A DNA stretch of 64,000 nt from NCBI RefSeq assembly GCF_003008555.2, contig NZ_CP027665.1:744001-808000 (forward strand), in the 5' to 3' direction. The notes beneath the pieces were generated by a model. That model saw nothing but the letters and a program-made list of their open reading frames with translations, did no database searches and was not told the DNA's origin. Source of the stretch: Pukyongiella litopenaei (GTDB lineage: Bacteria > Pseudomonadota > Alphaproteobacteria > Rhodobacterales > Rhodobacteraceae). Shown here piece after piece: positions 60,428-64,000 of the stretch. The position numbers were made by a program, and so were the translations under genes. Position 1 is the stretch's first letter; every line of letters starts with the position of its first letter.

Positions 60428-60955
60428 TCACTCGCCTGCCGGGCGCGGCGGGCAGGCCTCGCCGGTCACGGTGCCGTCATAGGCCTTTTTCCCGCAATCG
60501 TTGAGGTCGTGCCAGGCCCAGCCGCGCCCGTCACGCGCCACCGCCACGATCCGGTCGACACCATAGGCGATGTTCTTGGTGCCCAGGAACACCTGCACCG
60601 ATCCATCGGCGATGCCGGCGGCGATCTCGCCGGCGTCAAAACAGTCGAACCAGCCCGGCGCGTTGCGCGGATCGTGGCCCGGTGCCGCCTTGTAGGCGGC
60701 CCCCAGCGCAGCCGGGTCCGCCGAGGTGGTGAAACAGGCGCGGTAGCGGATCGGCGAACTGTCGGCGGTGATGGCGCGGAAATCGCCATAGGCTATGGGT
60801 TCGGGATCGCCGCCGTCCTGCGCGACCAGCATCACGTCGCGACCCGGTTGGGGGTCGGGTTCGTAGTAGAACGCATAGACCTGCAGATAATAGAGCACCG
60901 CCCCGGCCAGTGCGGCGCTGGCGACGATAACCCCACCGATGAGCTTTCCGTTCAT
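60428..60955 (-). CDS. membrane-anchored conserved protein (probably DUF6446)
   Basis: This 175-residue protein has a single N-terminal helix (LIGGVIVASAALAGAVLYYLQ, about 5-24) and a periplasmic domain with four cysteines, including RYRACFTTSAD, GWFDCFDA, DLNDCGKKAYDG and EACPPRP near the end. I recall this layout as DUF6446 of Rhodobacteraceae, near glyQ/glyS. Function unknown; the cysteines could form disulfides. Confidence 0.7.
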   Translation of the reverse strand: MNGKLIGGVIVASAALAGAVLYYLQVYAFYYEPDPQPGRDVMLVAQDGGDPEPIAYGDFRAITADSSPIRYRACFTTSADPAALGAAYKAAPGHDPRNAPGWFDCFDAGEIAAGIADGSVQVFLGTKNIAYGVDRIVAVARDGRGWAWHDLNDCGKKAYDGTVTGEACPPRPAGE

Positions 60956-61050
60956 TTCCGTCTCCTGATCCGTCCAATGCCAAGACCGGGCTTTCGTTCC
61001 GCGCCTCTATCGCCCATTCTGCCCCTGAACCGCCAGAGAGGAATGAACGT

Positions 61051-61683
61051 ATGGATGCCGGATTTGCCGTTTCGTTCTTTGGCGCCTTGTTCGCGATCAT
61101 GAACCCGGTCACCAACCTGCCGATATTCCTGAGCGTGACCGAAGGCGCGCCCGCCGAGACCCAGCGGCGGATCGCGCTGAAATGCGCGATCTACAGCCTC
61201 GGTCTCGGCGCCGGGTTCGCGCTGGCGGGCACGCAGCTGCTGAACCTGTTCGGAATCAGTGTCGACGATTTCCGGGTTGCCGGCGGCCTGGTCGTGCTGC
61301 TGATCGCGCTGAACATGCTGAGCGGCGACGAAAGCAGTTCGCATCACGGCACCGACGAGGAAAAATCGGCCTATCCCGACCCTGACACGGTTGCCTTCTA
61401 CCCGCTGACCTTTCCGATCATCGTCGGCCCCGGCACCATCACCACGCTGATCCTGTTTGCGCACAAGATCGAGGGCCCGGTGCAGATGATCGCCTATGGC
61501 GCGGTTTTCGCCGCCGTGGTGGCGCTGCTGGCGCTGACCTTCTGGAACGCGCCGATGCTGGCAAGGCACCTGTCCGGCACCGCCCGCGTCATCATGTCCC
61601 GCCTGATGGGCATGATCCTTGCCGCGATCGCGGTCGGCATGATCGTCGAGGGGCTGAAGGCCCTGCTGCCGGGACTGGCCTGA
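61051..61683 (+). CDS. MarC-family integral membrane protein
   Basis: This 210-residue protein has six hydrophobic helices and the MarC signature FFGALFAIMNPVTNLPIFL near the N-terminus plus the repeat-related FYPLTFPIIVGPGTITTLI in the middle. Despite its name, MarC is not proven to give drug resistance and its transport role is unknown. GAGAGGAA lies upstream. It ends nine bases from the convergent glyQ. Confidence 0.9.
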   Translation: MDAGFAVSFFGALFAIMNPVTNLPIFLSVTEGAPAETQRRIALKCAIYSLGLGAGFALAGTQLLNLFGISVDDFRVAGGLVVLLIALNMLSGDESSSHHGTDEEKSAYPDPDTVAFYPLTFPIIVGPGTITTLILFAHKIEGPVQMIAYGAVFAAVVALLALTFWNAPMLARHLSGTARVIMSRLMGMILAAIAVGMIVEGLKALLPGLA

Positions 61684-61692
61684 CGCCGACGC

Positions 61693-62619
61693 TCAGGCGG
61701 GGTTATGGCCGCCGGCCGCGGTCTGCACGAAAGCGTCGGCGCATTGCTTGGCCAGCGCCCGCACCCGTCCGATATATTCCTGCCGCTGGGTCACCGAGAT
61801 CACCCCGCGCGCATCCAGCAGGTTGAAGATATGGGACGCCTTGATGCACTGGTCATAGGCCGGGTGGGCCATGACGATGCGCTTGCCGGTCTTGGGGTCG
61901 TCATGTTCCTGCGCGAGGATCAGCGCGCATTCGGCCTCGGCCTCCTTGAAGTGATCCTTCAGAACCTCGGTGTCGGCGACATCGAAATTCCAGCGCGCGT
62001 ATTCCTCTTCGGTCTGGCGGAACACGTCGCCATAGCTCAGCGGGATCGGCGCATCGGGATCGTTGAACGGCATGTCCATCACATGATCGACACCCAGCAC
62101 ATACATCGCCAGCCGTTCCAGCCCATAGGTGAGTTCGCCGGATACCGGCGCGCAGTCATGGCCGCCGACCTGCTGGAAATAGGTGAACTGCGACACTTCC
62201 ATACCGTCACACCAGACCTCCCAGCCCAGCCCCCAGGCGCCCAGCGTGGGGCTTTCCCAGTCATCCTCGACGAAGCGGATGTCATGCAGGTCCATGTCGA
62301 TGCCGATGGCTTCGAGGCTGCCCAGATAGAGGTCCTGCAGGTTGGGCGGGCTGGGTTTGATCAGCACCTGGTACTGGTAGTAATGCTGCAGCCGATTCGG
62401 GTTTTCGCCATAACGGCCGTCAGTGGGCCGGCGCGACGGCTGCACATAGGCCGCGGCCCAGGGATTGCCGCCCAGCGCCCGCAGCGTGGTGGCGGGGTGG
62501 AACGTGCCGGCGCCGACCTCCATGTCATAGGGTTGCAGGATCGCGCAGCCCTGTTCGGCCCAGTAGGTCTGCAACCGCAGGATGATTTCCTGAAACGAAC
62601 GCGGGGCGGTGCTGGTCAT
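61693..62619 (-). CDS. glyQ: glycyl-tRNA synthetase alpha subunit
   Basis: This 308-residue protein is the class II-type alpha subunit of the bacterial alpha2beta2 glycyl-tRNA synthetase. Visible signatures are [55 protein letters not shown], and [20 protein letters not shown]. It charges tRNA-Gly together with GlyS, which is not in the window; glyS would be expected beyond the convergent genes or elsewhere. Confidence 0.96.
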   Translation of the reverse strand: MTSTAPRSFQEIILRLQTYWAEQGCAILQPYDMEVGAGTFHPATTLRALGGNPWAAAYVQPSRRPTDGRYGENPNRLQHYYQYQVLIKPSPPNLQDLYLGSLEAIGIDMDLHDIRFVEDDWESPTLGAWGLGWEVWCDGMEVSQFTYFQQVGGHDCAPVSGELTYGLERLAMYVLGVDHVMDMPFNDPDAPIPLSYGDVFRQTEEEYARWNFDVADTEVLKDHFKEAEAECALILAQEHDDPKTGKRIVMAHPAYDQCIKASHIFNLLDARGVISVTQRQEYIGRVRALAKQCADAFVQTAAGGHNPA

Positions 62620-62789
62620 CGGGATATGTCCTCTGTTCGCCCGGGCTGGGGCGCGCCTTTCCTATGCCCGTGCGAAAGCCGGGTCAACGGCGCAACACCT
62701 GCGCCGCGGAACGTTGCGCGGGCATGGTAATGATTCATAGTTGGTGATTATTACCTGCAGGGCAGCAACTGGGCATGAAAGGTCCGACA
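62620..62789. promoter_or_regulatory. divergent promoter region, glyQ / serine protease
   Basis: The 170-base gap contains an AT-rich patch at 62726-62757 with a loose inverted repeat (GGTAAT at one end, ATTACC at the other, 18 bases apart). This is the likely promoter area of the protease gene. No RNA element is recognised. Confidence 0.35.
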
Positions 62790-64000
62790 ATGAAGGCAGT
62801 ATTGGTTTCGCTGGTGATCGCGGTGTTCGTTCTGGTCCGCCCGGCGGTGGCACAACAATCGCAGCCCGAGGTGGTCTGGGTGCAGATCGAAGCGCATCCC
62901 AGCCTGCGGGTGGCACAATTGCGGGCGCAGGATTTCGCTGCCACACTGCCGGACGTGAACGGCTTTTCGCTGGGCGGCAACTGGTATGGCATCCTGCTGG
63001 GCCCCTACCGGCGCACCGACGCGGACCGGGTGCTGCAGGCCTACAAGGCGGGCCGGACCATCCCGGCCGACAGTTTCATCACCTTCTCGTCCCGGCTGGG
63101 GCAGCAGTTCTGGCCGGTGGGCGCCGATCTCCTGGGCCGGGGGGCCGTGGCCGCGCCCGCCCTGCCCGGCGCGGTGGCAGAGCCGCCGCAGCAGGTGGCG
63201 CAGGCAGAGCCGCAGCCCTCAGACGAGACCCCTGCCGACGCCCGGCGCAGCGAAAGCCTGCTGAGCCGCGCCGAACGCGAGGGGCTGCAGATCGCCCTGC
63301 GCGCGGCCGGTTTCTACAGCTCCGCCATCGACGGCGCCTTTGGCCACGGGACGCGGCGGTCGATGGCCGACTGGCAGGCGGCGAACGGCTTTGAGGCCAC
63401 CGGCGTGCTGACCACCGCGCAGCGCAAGCAGCTGATGGACGATTACAACGCACCGCTGATCAGCGCCGGCATGGCCCCGCATCTGGATGCCAGCGCCGGG
63501 ATCGAGATGCAGATCCCCGCCGGGCTGGTGCGCTTTTCCCGCTATGAACCGCCCTTTGCCCATTTCGAGGCCAGCGGCGATGTTCCCGTGCGCCTGTTGC
63601 TGATCAGCCAGCCCGGCACCCGGGCCACGCTGCACGGGCTCTTCGACATCATGCAGACGCTGGAAATCGTGCCGCTGAACGGCCCCCGCGAGAAACGCCG
63701 GGACAGTTTCACGCTCGAGGGGCGCGGCAACGGGATGGTCTCCTATACCGAGGCGGCGTTGCAGGACGGGCAGATCAAGGGGTTCACGCTGGTCTGGCCC
63801 GAGGGCGACGAGGCGCGCCGCGCCCGCGTGCTGGCCGCGATGAAATCCAGCTTCCGCCGCATCGACGGGGTGCTGGACCCCGCCACGGGCAGCGATATCG
63901 ACCAGCATATCGACCTCGTATCAGGGCTCGAAGTGCGCAGGCCGCGCCTGTCCCGGTCCGGGTTCTTCGTCGACCGCCGCGGCGCCGTGGTCACCACCGC
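62790..64000 (+). CDS. secreted serine protease with SPOR-like and peptidoglycan-binding regions, 3' end outside window
   Basis: The visible 403 residues begin with a signal peptide (MKAVLVSLVIAVFVLVRPAVA). An SPOR-like repeat region follows (VWVQIEAHPSLRVAQLRAQD, WYGILLGPYRRTDADRVLQ), then a peptidoglycan-binding-1 domain (LQIALRAAGFYSSAIDGAFG, residues about 173-192). The end, LVSGLEVRRPRLSRSGFF, matches the run-in to a trypsin-like domain in Rhodobacterales proteins I recall. The catalytic triad would lie beyond position 64000, so the protease call rests on family memory. AAAGG supports the ATG at 62790; 62775 is an alternative. Confidence 0.75.
   Translation, partial: MKAVLVSLVIAVFVLVRPAVAQQSQPEVVWVQIEAHPSLRVAQLRAQDFAATLPDVNGFSLGGNWYGILLGPYRRTDADRVLQAYKAGRTIPADSFITFSSRLGQQFWPVGADLLGRGAVAAPALPGAVAEPPQQVAQAEPQPSDETPADARRSESLLSRAEREGLQIALRAAGFYSSAIDGAFGHGTRRSMADWQAANGFEATGVLTTAQRKQLMDDYNAPLISAGMAPHLDASAGIEMQIPAGLVRFSRYEPPFAHFEASGDVPVRLLLISQPGTRATLHGLFDIMQTLEIVPLNGPREKRRDSFTLEGRGNGMVSYTEAALQDGQIKGFTLVWPEGDEARRARVLAAMKSSFRRIDGVLDPATGSDIDQHIDLVSGLEVRRPRLSRSGFFVDRRGAVVTT

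Overview
The window looks like a chromosomal segment of an alphaproteobacterium of the Rhodobacterales (Roseobacter/Rhodobacteraceae type). The evidence is high GC (roughly two thirds by eye), dense operons joined by 4-base ATGA overlaps, and local gene sets I associate with that group: hisS-hisZ-hisG, tyrA-hisC next to an extensin-family gene, a DUF1489 gene divergent from a B12-dependent ribonucleotide reductase, and marC/glyQ next to a small membrane-anchored protein. I see no rRNA, tRNA, CRISPR array, transposase or integrase.

Layout. Positions 1-6943 hold a five-gene acyl-CoA carboxylase/AtuA locus (a partial TIGR03084-type protein, biotin carboxylase, carboxyltransferase, AtuA) and its divergent TetR regulator. 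Positions 6957-13325 hold extensin, tyrA, hisC and the hisS-hisZ-hisG operon. Positions 13406-18503 hold an Lrp/AsnC regulator with a divergent class V aminotransferase, DUF1489, and nrdJ. Positions 18671-28957 hold a polyamine-like uptake and catabolism operon (PotBCDA-type ABC transporter, class III aminotransferase, BKACE enzyme, GNAT, acetylpolyamine amidohydrolase, FAD oxidoreductase, RidA) with a divergent LysR regulator. Positions 28982-36805 hold a peptide ABC transporter, a LuxR solo and a proline iminopeptidase. Positions 36860-41466 hold an aromatic flavin monooxygenase, an L,D-transpeptidase and a HlyD pair. Positions 41600-54021 hold two M20 amidohydrolases, a second peptide ABC transporter, an M81 peptidase, an IclR regulator and a penicillin-acylase-family enzyme. 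Positions 54058-60376 hold the TctDE two-component system, an accessory binding protein and the TctCBA tricarboxylate transporter. Positions 60428-64000 hold small housekeeping genes, glyQ and a partial serine protease.

Most of the window is nutrient capture: three ABC importers and one tripartite tricarboxylate transporter, each beside a dedicated regulator and intracellular processing enzymes. Three of the divergent promoters carry clear symmetric or repeated elements that fit the adjacent regulator family.

The most unusual signals are these. (1) A complete XRE-type helix-turn-helix domain sits in frame inside the class II ribonucleotide reductase, in a low-GC patch. (2) A second low-GC in-frame tract lies in hisS, with about 45-50 residues more than I expect for this group. 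(3) A LuxR solo carries the Met/Trp substitutions known from plant-compound-responsive LuxR solos; it lies between a peptide transporter and a pip gene, and an 18-base motif is shared by both flanking promoter regions.
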